This document shows, in pieces, positions 1-12,080 of a stretch of 64,000 nucleotides of DNA. The position numbers and the translations under genes were made by a program. Source of the stretch: Lenzites betulinus (lineage: Eukaryota > Basidiomycota > Agaricomycetes > Polyporales > Polyporaceae); contig JABYQU010000018.1 of NCBI GenBank assembly GCA_022264855.1, positions 372,001 through 436,000 on the forward strand, written 5' to 3'. Positions within the stretch are counted from its first letter, which is position 1. Every line of letters starts with the position of its first letter. The notes under the pieces are model-generated. The model ran no database searches. It saw only the letters and a program-made list of their open reading frames with translations, and was not told the origin of the DNA.

Positions 1-244
1 GGCACTCGTCGCTCTCATCGATATCGGAGGAAGACGAGGGGCTCGCGCGGTTCTGATGCCGCCGGCTGACTCCCGCGGGCTCTGACGCTGCTGTGTTCGG
101 GTCCGGGTCCGGGGTGCTGTCTGTCGCTCGCCCTCACCCCCTGTCTGCGTCTGTGCATTGCGCGTTGTGCATTATGGATTTCGAATTCTCCGATCTCGAA
201 TGCGAATCCCGGTCCCGGAGCGGCGAGCGCCTGTCCGGATCCAT
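1..244 (-). CDS. possible 5' end of a gene leaving the window on the left
   Basis: On the minus strand an ATG at 244 opens a short Arg/Ser-rich frame that could reach a GT donor (gtgagg) near 140. The last 40 bases before the window edge read as a Ser/Asp/Glu-rich stretch in one frame. Together these could be the first two exons of a truncated gene, but the junction cannot be fixed, no domain is visible, and high GC content keeps several frames open by chance. Treat as a hint only. Confidence 0.2.
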
Positions 245-2380
245 CCCCTCGAGTGCGCAATGCTCGCGACTCACGAACGGACCCTGCCCGCACGCACGAC
301 GTAAGCCCACACTATGCCCACACTATGCCCACGCTGCAGCGACGAGCCAGCCCGAGCGCGCGGACCCGGGTCGCACGGGCGTGAGTGCCCGCGCCGCGCC
401 CTAGGCACGCACCCGCCTCGTGCCCCTTTCGCCCTCTCTCGCCCTCTCGCCCTCTTGCACTGTCAGCCTGCCAGCCACCCCTCGTCAGCCTCCCCACCGT
501 TTAACGGGAGAACTGGAAGAGAACCCCAGGAGCGCCCCCGATCCCGACGATAATGCACATTGCGCGATGCAGATGTTGTACATACCCCCCTCCCCTCCCC
601 TCCCTACCGGGCTGTTGCTCTGAGTCAGTAGTATTTACCCCCCTCGCCGCCGTGCGCGAATGTCCTATATGTTCATCCTCATCCCCCCTCCCCTGTCTCT
701 GTCTCCCCCCATCTCATCCCCATCCCTCAATCCCCCAATCCTCCATCCCAACTCGCTCTTGCCCTCCGCCGGCGGCGCCGGCTGTACAGTAGCAGTACGA
801 CCCGGGTACTCGTAGCCGCGCAGACGGACCAAAAACGCGCCCTCGTGGCGCTTAATGTGTAGAAGTAGACATCGTAGTTTAGTGGGGGTGTGCTGGGCCG
901 CTGTTGTGAGGTGGAAGGCGGATAATATGAGTATGCTTGCTATGACATGCTGTCTTTTGCTCAACCCTCACGCGAGCTTTGCGTGAGTATGTTAAAATTG
1001 AATATCGCACTTCGAATGGTGAGCGACTCGCGAGGTTTGTCGACGCCGAGGGGATCGCGCGCAGCCTCGCCGAACTCGCAACCTCGCGACGTGCAGCGCT
1101 GCGCCGCGCGCGTTGCCGTCTGTCCGGTGCTAACCTCCGATTCCGTCAATCGCAATCGCGCAACTCTGAGTTTCTGACTTCCTGGCGCTGTCATCGGCGG
1201 TGGGCCGTTGGCACTGACAGTGCCCTGCGCAGTTACTAGTTAGGAATTACAGTCGGCCGCCAGACGGAGGCGCCGTGCGAAATCCTGGTCCAGTCCCGGG
1301 GGAGACTAGCGCGTCATGGGTACTGCGCGCGCGGTACCGGTCGCGGTAAATCAGGGTGTCTTCCGTTCATGCATGGAAAGCCCTGGAGAGTCGGTCGAGC
1401 ATGCCGGCGGTATCTACCGCGGCCTGGACTCTGGACTCTCGAGGCTCTCTGAGATGATGAATCTGAGCGGGGCAAGAGGGGGCAAGTGCGCGCCACCATC
1501 TTGGTCTGCGGTGCCGCGGCCGGGGTGCGTCGACGTTCAAATCGTCGCCCCAAATCATGAATGATACCTCGCTCGAGTTCGAACGTGCGCGTGCCATGGA
1601 TCTGGTGCGGTCTGGACTCTGGAGCGGTCGGGGGGGGTGGGGGGTCGACGGTGTGTGCCGTGGCCCATGCATATGGGGGCTGACGCTGCGGCGTGCGCGA
1701 GGCGTCGGATACGCAGTGCAGCCAAGTCAAGTTAAGTTGAAGTTGCGCTTGGACGCGCGGGGATTTGCATGCTTCCCGAGGGAGCCCGACCATCGAGTCG
1801 AAGTTGACTGCCAGTGCGCATGGGACTCGCGAGATTCGGCACTCACTACGTAGATCTTGGGCCACGAGTTGGGGTGGCCTGGGACGGACACCCAAGTATT
1901 GTCAAGCCTCTTCAAGCTCGGACAGACTCGGACGGCTTCGAGCACGAGATACACCCAGTGACTCCGACAGCGTACGTCGCGGTCGCGCGCGCGAGGACTC
2001 CGACGGGAATTGGGCGGCAGCGGTACGTGTAGCCTCCTGCATCTTCCGACCTCGGGCTGGGTGGGAACTCGATGTGAACCGCCGCGGACGATGCGGTGGG
2101 TCTCCCCCAAGGGAACATAGCTCGGAAGCTCGCACTCGGTCCGGGATCTGAGAATTGCAGGCTCGCGCCGGATGTGATGGACGGAAGCCGTATGGTGGCG
2201 TATGCATTCCGGTTGTCCGGCGGGCAAGGCGCAAGGACCACCCGGCCCACCCAACGCTATGTTTTCTACGTAAACAAACATGTTCAGCTTCAGGTAATGA
2301 CGAGTTCTTGTTCTTCAACTTCAGACTGCTTTCCGCCTCGAACGCCCACCGTGCGCCAGCCCCGCCCCGCGTCCCACTCC
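245..2380. other. gene-free GC-rich stretch
   Basis: I see no supportable gene. The stretch is GC-rich with pyrimidine-rich, C-run low complexity around 580-780, and several overlapping frames stay open on both strands without domain-like content or good splice signals. It probably holds the upstream region of the gene at the left edge and the 3' flank of the reductase gene on its right. Confidence 0.5.
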
Positions 2381-3945
2381 TCACTCGTTCTTCGACGGCC
2401 GGATAGCTTCAGCCCGCGGCCACACGTCGAACGCGCCAGCGTTCGCCCAGAAGAACATGTACTCCGCGCCGTCGCCCTGCCGCGTCCACCCTGTCAGCGA
2501 TCACTCAAGCCTGTACATCGAGTGCGCAGACTCACGAAGAGGTTGACGGGGAAGCCAAGGTCGAAGGGCACCGCGCCCTCGATAGTCTTCACGTGTTCCG
2601 GCGAGAGCGCGATGTCGAGCGCCTCGATGTTCGCGTGCAGGTGCTCGACCTTGCGGCCGCCGACGATGGGGAACACGTATGGGGTTTTCTGCATCACGTA
2701 CGCGATGGCCACTGCGGGGTCCATCCAGCACATGTCAGCTGCACGCCTCCAGATCGAGAGTAGGGGAGAGGGAATGGGAATGGATTGGGGGACGTACCAG
2801 CTTGGATACTAGAGGCCCCGACGTCGCGCGCGACCTGCTCAAGGACCTTCGCGACCTTCTTCTCCGTCTCCGTGCGCTCCCACTCCGGGCCACGAATGAC
2901 GCGACCTATGCTCACGCGCCCATCAGCTCTACACTTCCCGCGCAACTGAGAATGCCCAGATCCGAGTCGGCGACGCACCCTTCTCGCCGGTCTGGCGGCG
3001 GCGCTCCTCCTCCTCATCCGTGCGGATGCGCCCGGCGGCGAGGACGTTCCAGGGCGCGATCGCCATGCCCTCGAAGCGCGCCATCGGGATGATCTCGCGC
3101 TCGAGGTCGCGCTGGAGCACGCTCCACGCGCCCTGGTAGATCGAGAACGGCGTCTGGTTCGACATGCGCGCGTACCGGTTCGCGCTCGAGACGATGTATG
3201 CGGGCGTGTCGGAGATGCCCTGCGTGTCGTCGGTGCGAACCGTCAGTGAAGGTGTGCAGTTTGATGATGGGAGTGGGGGAGGGGGCGTACGAGGTAGAGA
3301 ACCTTGCCGGCTTGGACGAGGGCGTGTAGGCCGTTCATGACCTCTTCGACGCTGGTGTTGTAGTCCCACTATGGCAGGCAGGCGGCGGACGTTAGCACAG
3401 CAGATGTGGCAGGTGCGCTCGTGCGGGCTTACCCAGTGCACGTAGAGGATGTCGATGTACGAGGTGCGCAGCTTCTTGAGCGAGGCCTCCACCGAGATGT
3501 GGAGGGACTTCATGTTGTTCCCAATGTAGTTCGTCTGCTGCTTGATGTCTTTCTGGCCGCGCTTGAAGTTCGTCGTGTACTGCAAATGCACCCTCAGCAT
3601 CCGCACGCATTATCCCTGATAATTCGCAAAATGTACCTTCGTGGCGACGACCATCTGGTCGCGCACCCCGCGCGCCTCCATCCACTCGCCAAGGAACTCC
3701 TCCGAGCTCTCGTCCTGGTAATTGTTCGCAGTGTCGATAAAGTTCCCGCCCGCGGTGTAGAACGCATCGAGCAGCTCGAAGCTGCTCTCCTTCGTCATCG
3801 CGCCCATCCCGTAGTTGCTCCACTTGTCGCCGACGCTCATCGCGCCGAGGCAGATCGGGGAGACGTGCACGCCCGCGAGCGCGGAGAGGCGGCGGTGCCG
3901 GCCGAGCTTCGTCGCAGGCGGCGGTGCGGGTGCCCAGAGAGACAT
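2381..3945 (-). CDS. aldo/keto reductase, aryl-alcohol dehydrogenase type
   Basis: Seven exons: 3637-3945, 3433-3579, 3291-3368, 2979-3219, 2798-2905, 2536-2738, 2381-2476 (1182 nt, 393 residues, usual for fungal AADs). It should be an NAD(P)H-dependent cytosolic reductase of aromatic aldehydes and alcohols, a step in aromatic and lignin-fragment metabolism of wood-decay fungi. The AKR catalytic residues are in place: Asp and Tyr in NFIDTANNYQ, Lys in VVATK, His in DILYVHW. The cofactor-binding side shows AIAPWNVLAAGR and the late motif YVFPIVGGRKVEHL. The final exon was placed by its family-like ending (GDG...FDVWP...AIRP), which needs the cggcag acceptor at 2477 and not the nearer one at ctgacag. 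Family assignment is firm; the substrate is inferred. Confidence 0.93.
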
Positions 3946-6083
3946 GGTGAGCGTGTGCGGGTTGGTGTGGTTGGAGTTGGGTTAATGGGGGCTGGTGGGG
4001 AGGATGAGTGGTCGTCTGAGGGCCTTTTCTACAGCTGTCCCGCCAGGCGCAGACCATGCATTGGCCCTGTTGTATCGAGCCGTCCTGTGTACGCATTCTC
4101 CGGCCGGGAATTGATCCAGAGAAGAAGCCAGGGGATAGCACATACTTGAGGGCCTTCGTTGTAGAGACGATGGCGCGTGTTCGACTTCCTGAGCGTGTGG
4201 GACGACAGCAATGAGTCCTTCTGGGGATACCTGCTCGACTGCTTGGTCGACTGCGTTTCGTCATCCTCCGAGTCGGAAATGGGAGAGGATGCAACTCGTA
4301 CAACCTCGCTGTTTTAAGCAGGTCGGTGGGTATTTTGGCTCGAACATTCGGGTTTCTCGGCGCCTTCACGAGACCACATCCTGGCAGAACCTGGGAATGG
4401 CAGGGAGATAGGAAGCGCAGCATTGGCAATATTGTCTTTGGCGGTCTTCCTATAGGCGAGGCAACTGTAGGTTCGAATGCACATCTCGGGAGGATCGGTG
4501 GCATCCTATGTCGTACATGGTCAGGGTGAGCGCTGTATTGTGTGGGGCGGCTCCGAGTCCGACCAGATGATTCCAAGGGGACTCCCATTTAGACGAGCAT
4601 AGTAAGGCAACATTTTCGGCGAAGTTGTAGTGGAGCGTCGCCAGGAGCAGCCTACTTCAATGCTAGCAACTCGAGAGTAGGAACAGACAAGGCACGGAGA
4701 CAGTCGTTGCCAGTACCCTTCGCCATGGAGGACATCAGGTGCTTGGTTTTGCGACATCAATGCACTGTTGGTGCTACCGTGCGCAAGCGTCGTGAAGACC
4801 CAGATGACTGGTGGCCTTGATGGCATGGACGGTCCGAGTGTCGAGCTGGTCAAAATACCTCAAGATATACCGTGGGCATTGCGAAGCAGTTTGGTGATGA
4901 TGTCCAGGGTATTCGCTGCCCTAATGACTCCATAAGTCAGTGCTGTTCTGCCAGCAGAATAGTACACCATGCCTCGAGAGTTATCTTGCATCTGCTGATG
5001 TTGGCCGGCATTAACTTCTCCAATTCACGGAGGTAAGAGCCTAAAGCGGTGGTCATTGTCAGCATATGCAATTCCACAGCGCCTCGAGCACATCGACTTC
5101 GAGACAACTACACGAAGGGGCACGATCCATGGCACGAGCTTTTAGCGAATTACCATCACTTTGCCATGTATGTCACTGACTGCGAGTGTCATTGAAACGG
5201 CCCAGGTTGTGACCCGTGCGAGACCGTCGGTGTGGTTCAGTATGGCCGCTATTGTTTCGTGGTATCAAGGATGTACAGCAGCTGTACAGCTCGTGGACGT
5301 TTAGAGAGAGATCATCCTGGCCTTCTCGGACTTGCAAGCGCTGAGCGTCTATGGCTTAATTATTGGCTCGAGCTCAGCGATCTGAGCCCCTGCGGTGCGC
5401 ACGAGTTTGCCCAGTATACCAGGGTTGTTCCCAAGGATCCTGAGTACTTGTTGATTAGGAGTCCGTGTTGTGTGTGCTTCCGAAGAACAGGCAGCAAGGA
5501 GTAATAATCTCGAAAAGCAGGGTGAACCAGTGCCACGGCGCCGCCGCGGCCGCGGGCAGGATTCACCATACGGCGCCTAACTGATCCACTCCTCTCCTCC
5601 TGCTGCGTCGTTCCGCTTACCTTACGCTTCTCTGGACGATTCTGACGACAACACACGACCTGATATCTCGTTCTTATGTCAAGGCGCAGCTATGCTAGCT
5701 CTATGCATGAGAGGCGGGGCTCCCGACTGCGGGTGTCGGATGAAGAGCTCATGAAGTCTGTCGTCGTATTCACTCATTTATCTCGCTCTGTGCTCATCCA
5801 CCTATCCCGGTCCTAGTTTTGTTCTAAGGGTAGCGTGAGTGTCATATTTGTGAATAATTGGAGAGCACCACATTTGTCAGGTCCTTCGTTGCCGTGCAAT
5901 GAGCCAGAGGCCGCAGGCCTCACTGAGCTTTGGGGGAACTCGCCTTGAACGCATGGAAGCACGAAACAACATTCAATAGGATGCGATAGAGCTGTCGGCG
6001 CATGGAGCCTGGCAGCTGTGGTGTTCACTTATGAAAGGCCGCTCTGCTGAATGAGACATTCTGATCACGCACCTTTTCACCAG
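3946..6083. other. intergenic stretch
   Basis: No intact gene is visible between the divergently placed reductase and Munc13 genes. Many small frames exist but none has domain content. Part of it (4860-4988) reads like a worn ankyrin repeat on the minus strand and is listed separately. Since the first clear Munc13 exon is preceded by a good acceptor (ttttcaccag, ending 6083), a short upstream exon or 5' UTR exon of that gene probably lies here, but I could not identify it. Confidence 0.5.
4860..4988 (-). pseudogene. possible ankyrin-repeat remnant
   Basis: One minus-strand frame reads GRTALTYGVIRAANTLDIITKLL, close in spacing to the ankyrin consensus (G-T-AL-A...G-D-IV-LL) and ending in TGA. 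Flanking similarity is broken across frames, so this would be a decayed fragment. The evidence is one repeat only, so chance similarity is quite possible. Confidence 0.22.
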
Positions 6084-6099
6084 GCTCTTGAGCTACCAA

Positions 6100-9000
6100 A
6101 TGCAACCTAAAGTCGCCGATTCTGTACACGCAGAACCAGAACGCGAGAAGGACAGAGACTACTCCGCAAGGATACAGGGCGCGCTTTCGAACTCGATCTT
6201 CTCAATCGGCGACCTCTTCCGCGATGGTCAGAAGGGCGTTCGATTCCCGAAGGATCTGGTCAAGGTTCTGGAGCAGAAATTGCAGGATATCGCTATGGGC
6301 AAGGACCCAGCGTGCGTCACCCGCTTACTGAAGCTCGGCACATCTAATCAGGTGTGATTTCAGTTACTCGGACCAACTCATCCGCCGCACGATGGCCGTG
6401 TTTTACGGACAGGTAAAGGACGAGACGTTTCGACGACAGATGAAGGAGAATCGGAAGATCGAAGAGCTTATCCTGATGTTCGCAACCAACGCAACCAACG
6501 TGCTGAAGAAGGAGCCCACTCTGCAGGGCGACGGCTGGAAGATGGAGCTGAACAATCACATTGCGCAGTTCGTCCGCCTCCTCCGCGACTGCCTCCGACA
6601 TATCAGTCATGTCTCCCCCGAACTCACCGCGCGTCTTGAAATGTACACTGCGAAACTGGCCCCATCGCAGGCCGCTCACTCAGACTCGGGGTACGACTCT
6701 GCGTCAACCTCGCACAGGGACTCTGTCAGCTCCTCAAAGCGGATTAGTATGCAAGCAAGCGACATGCCGCTGGTTCTCACTGCCGCACGACTATTCAAGC
6801 TCTCTGTCAATGTTGTACAGAAGGAGATTGAGGACATGGCAGTGTATTGTACAGAGAAAGTACGTAGGACACATCGGCATGCATTCACGCGTACTGATCT
6901 TCTGCAGGCGGCATTGAATGATCTGAAGGTACCCGAGACGTCAACAGGCTCCGAGGTACGACATCTACTCACGTTTGCCACCACTGTAGACTTGCCTGAA
7001 GAATATCAATGCCGGTGCCCCATTCCCTTTCCGCCGAGAAGACTTCGATTCCGATGCCGCCTGGCAGTATTGGAGAACGCTGGAGACCTCACACCTCTCG
7101 CAGCTCATGGTCGTGATGGTGCAGTTCAAACCCGAGCTCGCCAGTTCCACACCATCGGAAGCTCTTCCCTCGACACAAGGGGGTAATGGCATCCGCCCTG
7201 GGTCGGTTTACTCCACCGCTGCTTCCAGTCGACCGGATTCGTTCTACGCGACGACCGATGCACAACGACATGCTTCTATCAGCAGTCGGCACTCTATGAT
7301 ATCACTTGGGCCGAGCGACCCCGACGGTGTCCCCGGCGCGCTCGAAGGCGACGACGATATCCAGGTCGGCTTCCACTTCACGTTTATACCCCCTAACCCG
7401 CGCAAGTACTACAAGCGTCTGCTGGAGTACTGCATCACTGCCGACCTCGAGGCGATGCTCAGCCCCGCCGTCGGGGACGACGATGAGGTCTCACTCGGCA
7501 TCCTCTCTGCCTCCCATATCGAGCTTATCAACGAGTGTGCACTGCGATGGCGGATAGGCCAGCCGTACCGCGTCGCTTGCTTCCTCGACATCGTGCGGCA
7601 GTTCTACGATCGCAACGAGGTCCCACTCGAATGCGTGCCGGAGGCGCTCGCGAACATCACCCGTGTGACGAACGAGATCGAGTTCGACAAATGGCCAAAG
7701 CAGGACCTCGACTACCTGGCGCAGATCTACGGCGGCCTCTTCAGCACCTTCCTCTCGCATTTATACCATTCCCTGGATGGCATTCCACAGCTCAAGCCGT
7801 CAGATGTCGCGCCGTACCTCACTGTGTTGGAGACGGTCCGAGAGAGCGGCCTGTTGGAGCGGTACGACGTCGATGTTGCAGCGCGTCTGAAAGACATTGA
7901 GGATCAAGTCCGGGAGGTGTCCGCTCGATTCTACGGGCAGAAGATCCAAGAGTTGCAGGCAGCGCCTGGTGTGAACCGTGCCCTGCCACTGCTCCTCATG
8001 ACCGACGAGATTGAGAAGAACTTGAAGCTGCTGGACAAGCGTTTCCCGGAACCAATCCTCGGGTAAGTTGGCTGAGGGTTCGGCTACATGATGTGGGACG
8101 CATCACTAACGAGCCCAAAGCCATCTCGACATTGTGTCTCTCATGTTGGAGGTACAGATACCGCATTTCCTCATGGACTTGGACGATTCGAAGAAGCGAC
8201 TGTTCGAGGACTCGATGAACGGTCCTACGCCGGATGTCCCGATTCAAGACATCTTCGCGCTCTATCGCCGGACGAAGACCTTGCTAGGGATGTACAAGGC
8301 ATTCTGTCCAAAGTGCGTTATGTTTGGCCCAGTGCTTGACATGCGACTCTAAACAAAAGTGTGCGATAGTGGGGAGATCCAGTTTGACCTCGGAGGCTTC
8401 TTTGAGCCCTACGTGCGGCAGTGGCTGGTGAACACCGATAACAAGACAACACAGTGGGTGCAAGCGGCAATCGCTGCCGACAAGGTTTGTCGTGCCAAAT
8501 AGGAAGTACATGCATGTGCTTATTTACGCCACTTCAGTTCCAAGCCGAAGGCGAAGAAGGCCACAGCTCATCCATCATCGATCTCTTTGACTCGCTACGG
8601 AGCCCAATCCAATTCTTGGAAGATCTTGAGTGGATTGATGAGTACCAAGAGGCACGATTCTTCACCAGCTTGTCGAATGTACGTTGTAAATTTCGCTATG
8701 GAAGTACCATCATACTCACACAGTAGCGCAGACTATCAGCAAGGCCATCAACCAGTATTGCACAACCATCGAGGAGCTCTTCATGGCAGAGATGTTTCCT
8801 CGTCCAACCGACTACATTCAGCCCCAGAAGTCCTCAGCCTGGCTGGAGAAGGCCAAGTCGCTCACGGAGAGGACCGAGAAGAAGATCGAGGCATTCACGT
8901 TCCAGCCCGAATCGTGCGTCAAGCTGAACAACGTCGAGGCCGCACGGCGCCTGCTCGACAACATGTACGCGCAGATGGAGGCAGACAAGAAGATGGACAT

Positions 9001-10690
9001 CCTCGAGCACAGCGCGCCACCTGTACCAGACAAGGTCGATCGCGGCGACCGGTTCCTCTTCACAGTCAAGGTGGCGATGGCGGAGGGGCTCGTGCCTCTG
9101 GACAGCAGCCCGTCGTCGAAGTTGGACACATTTGTGACTCTCAGCGACGAGCAGGGCAACCGGCTAGCCAAGACGCGCACGATCTATGAGACTCTAAACC
9201 CAAGATGTAAGCGAGTGAACTATAGAGAGATGTGCCAGGCTGATGGGCTTTCTTAGGGGACGAGTCGACCGACCTTTCCGTCGAGAAGCCACTTTGGATC
9301 ATGATTAGCGTGCGCGATCGGGCTCTGCTCGGCAAGCACGACACCGTCGGCCGTGCCTACCTGTGTCTTGACCCGAAGCGGTTTGGTGACTTCTTGACAC
9401 ATGACCTTTGGATGGACCTCGATACCCAGGGGCGCATACTCCTCCGTGTTAGCATGGAGGGTGAGAAGGACGATTTGCAATTCTACTTCGGCCGTGCTTT
9501 CCGCTCTCTCAAGAGGGCAGAGAATGACATGGTCCGGGTCTTCATCGACAAGGTAGGCACGTCAGCATGTAGCTACTCATATCAGCGCTGACCTTGTATA
9601 GATGTCACCATACATCCGGCAATGCCTATCGAGAACGGTGCTCAAGACGCTCATCAAGTCGACGCAAACTGGCGGGAGCATTGACTACAACAAAGCACTT
9701 GGGAACGTAACCGCGCTCTTCGGCTCGCTCGGGACCAAGGACGATGTGCAGATCCCGCTGCCGCATTCTGAGAAGCCGCGCATCAAGCCCGAGGCGCTGA
9801 CGGACGTCGAGATCGAGCAGGCGATCGTGCCGCTATTCGACTTCTTCGACGCGAACTTGTCCACGCTCAACACTTACTTGAGCGAGTCGACTAAGGACAT
9901 GGTCATGTCGCGCGTGTGGAAGGAGATCCTGAGTGTGCTCGAGGGCCTCCTCATCCCGCCGCTTTCCGACGTACAGAGCGAGATGAAGCCCTTGAGCGAC
10001 AAGGAGGTCGATATTGTGTTCAAGTGGTTGAGGGTAATTATTTTCTCTTCCTTTCGAGGTTCCCCAACAGTTGCTGACCTTCGGTGCTAGTTCTTGAGGG
10101 ACTACTTCTACGCTGGAGGCGAGGGCCCAATATCCTTGGAGGCGCTCCAGCACCAGAAGTACCGTGACGTACTGTCCATCCGGTTGTATTACGACTGGCA
10201 CACGTGAGTTCTCCTTCTCTTATCCCTTGTGAATGGCCTCTGACGATCGCGCCTTGCAGAGATGCACTTATGGAAGAGTGCGTGCGGATGATGCAACACA
10301 GTCTGCGGGCGGCAACACCGGTCAAGAAACGTGCAAAGAGCGTGTATCAGCAACGCAACCTCGGCACGATCAAGAACCGCAAGAAGGAGAAGCAGCAGGA
10401 GAAGGAGAAAGAGGTCAGCAACGGCGAGACCATCCTGCGAATCCTTAGGATGAGGTACGTGCCCTCGCGCATATGCTCCCCTGGGGGTGACTGACCGTGC
10501 TTCGTGCAGGCCAAACACATCCGACTTCATTGCGCAGCAGCTGCAGGCGCTCAACAGCCTCGCCGCCGAACGCGATGCGCAAGCGAAGGAGAGCGACAAG
10601 CGGAAGCTGCAGCGGCCGCGTCAACAGCCTCAAGTGCCTCCTGTGCCTGCCATTCCCCCCGTGCCCGCTCTTCCCCCAAAGGCCTCATAG
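6100..10690 (+). CDS. Munc13/UNC-13 family protein with central C2 domain
   Basis: Thirteen exons: 6100-6311, 6364-6859, 6908-6955, 6990-8062, 8121-8312, 8370-8484, 8538-8678, 8732-9206, 9257-9552, 9602-10033, 10091-10203, 10260-10454, 10510-10690 (3969 nt, 1322 residues). It belongs to the fungal Munc13 family that includes fission yeast Ync13, which acts at the plasma membrane in vesicle tethering and priming and in septum formation. A MUN/MHD1 region fills roughly residues 300-780. A C2 domain follows (RFLFTVKVAMAEGLV ... SKLDTFVTL ... KTRTIYETLNPRWDES ... ISVRDRALLGKHDTVG), then MHD2 (about 1010-1210), a Lys/Glu-rich segment and a Pro-rich tail. In the C2 loops only some Asp positions remain, so calcium binding is uncertain. 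The ATG at 6100 is the first in frame, but a good acceptor at 6083 keeps the frame open upstream, so a small N-terminal exon may be missing. Confidence 0.92.
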
Positions 10691-12080
10691 ACGCTCTCCG
10701 TTTCCGTGTCAGTGTGTTCCAGTGTTTTTGCGACAGATCGTGACTTGGCTTCCTGGGACGGATACCTCACATACTATACCTCTTGCCCACCTAGCTGTGC
10801 AGCTAACCATTCTTGCCCGCCCACATGTTCCTCTCTTTTTATTACTGTGTTCGCTGCTTTCCTATGCAACTCGCGTCTTTCCTTGTATACCTGCTAATAG
10901 CCGAACAGTCGAGCCGTCAGAATCCACCTACGAGTCCACTCTGGTCGCACGGTGGCTGACGTCGCCCGGTCTAGCCCCGCGTTTTTGACTCGGACGGCAC
11001 GCCGAATGCCCCTGTGAGGTCTGTTCCCGGAATGGCCGATCGCCTTGCACGTATAAGTGACACTACCCTCATTTGAACGTACGGTGCGTGGCCCTCATGT
11101 TGTGCAGAAAGGCTATTCTCTCATGTAAAAATAGAAACCAGACATAGCGTACGCAACGCGTGCTATGATCGTATACTCGCGTGTCGTGGTTCAGTCGGCA
11201 ATGTTTGCCGTCTCTCGTGAGGTAAGGGTTGCAGTACCGCGGGTAGCATCTGCAGGGATCGCGCTGAGCGAGTCGAGGATCCTGTTCATTCTACGCTACC
11301 GCCAGTGACGTCTACGCACCTGACGGCGGGCCACGATTCGTCGAAGAAAGGTAGAGTCCGCGGGCCCGCTCAAAGCCCGCCAATCTCCGACGGGGTTTGA
11401 GTGGGCAACGCGGTCTGCTCCGATCCAACTTCACTGCCACCGACCGCCCCGCCAGACTCCGCCCGCAGGCGCTCCCCCCGCCAAGCGCCACCGAAGTAGG
11501 TTCGTGAGACGGGCGCAGCACCGTCACCCTCTGCAGCCTTCGTCGAATGGGAATTCCGGTTTCCCTCCTCGGAGATTATTGGCAGCGCTCGCGTATAGCA
11601 CCTCTGATGCACAACCACAACCCGCCGAAATATCCCCTACTGACAGTCGAAACACGACGTCGCACAGCAAAATGGCCGCACCGACACCTGTTGGACGAGC
11701 AGTTTTCGCGCAGAGCAGCCAAAAACACTCGCCCGGGCCATCTGTGGAGCTCCAGAAAGGAGCGTGACCGCATGGTGCGTGATGTGTTTGTATGCACCCA
11801 GCAAGTTCTGACAATGTCCGGCAGGCGACCCGCACTCGGGCCAACAGGCCGGAATGCATGTACAGTTTTGCGGGGAGGCCTAGCAGTCGAATGAAGACGA
11901 TCATGAGTGGCAGGGCACACACGTCTCTGCTTTGTGGCGTAGGACGCATGTACACCGCTACCCCGCTTCGGGTTCGCGCTACGCCGTGGCCAACATCGCC
12001 AGCTAGTACTTATACCTTGGCAGGGCTCCCGGGACCGACACGCACCGCATATACTACAGCAGCTCAACTTCTCACCATAC
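10691..12080. other. intergenic stretch between two plus-strand genes
   Basis: I see no supportable gene here. It must contain the 3' end of the Munc13 gene and the promoter of the carrier gene. Overlapping frames around 11.4-12.0 kb on both strands lack domain content and consistent splice sites. Confidence 0.5.
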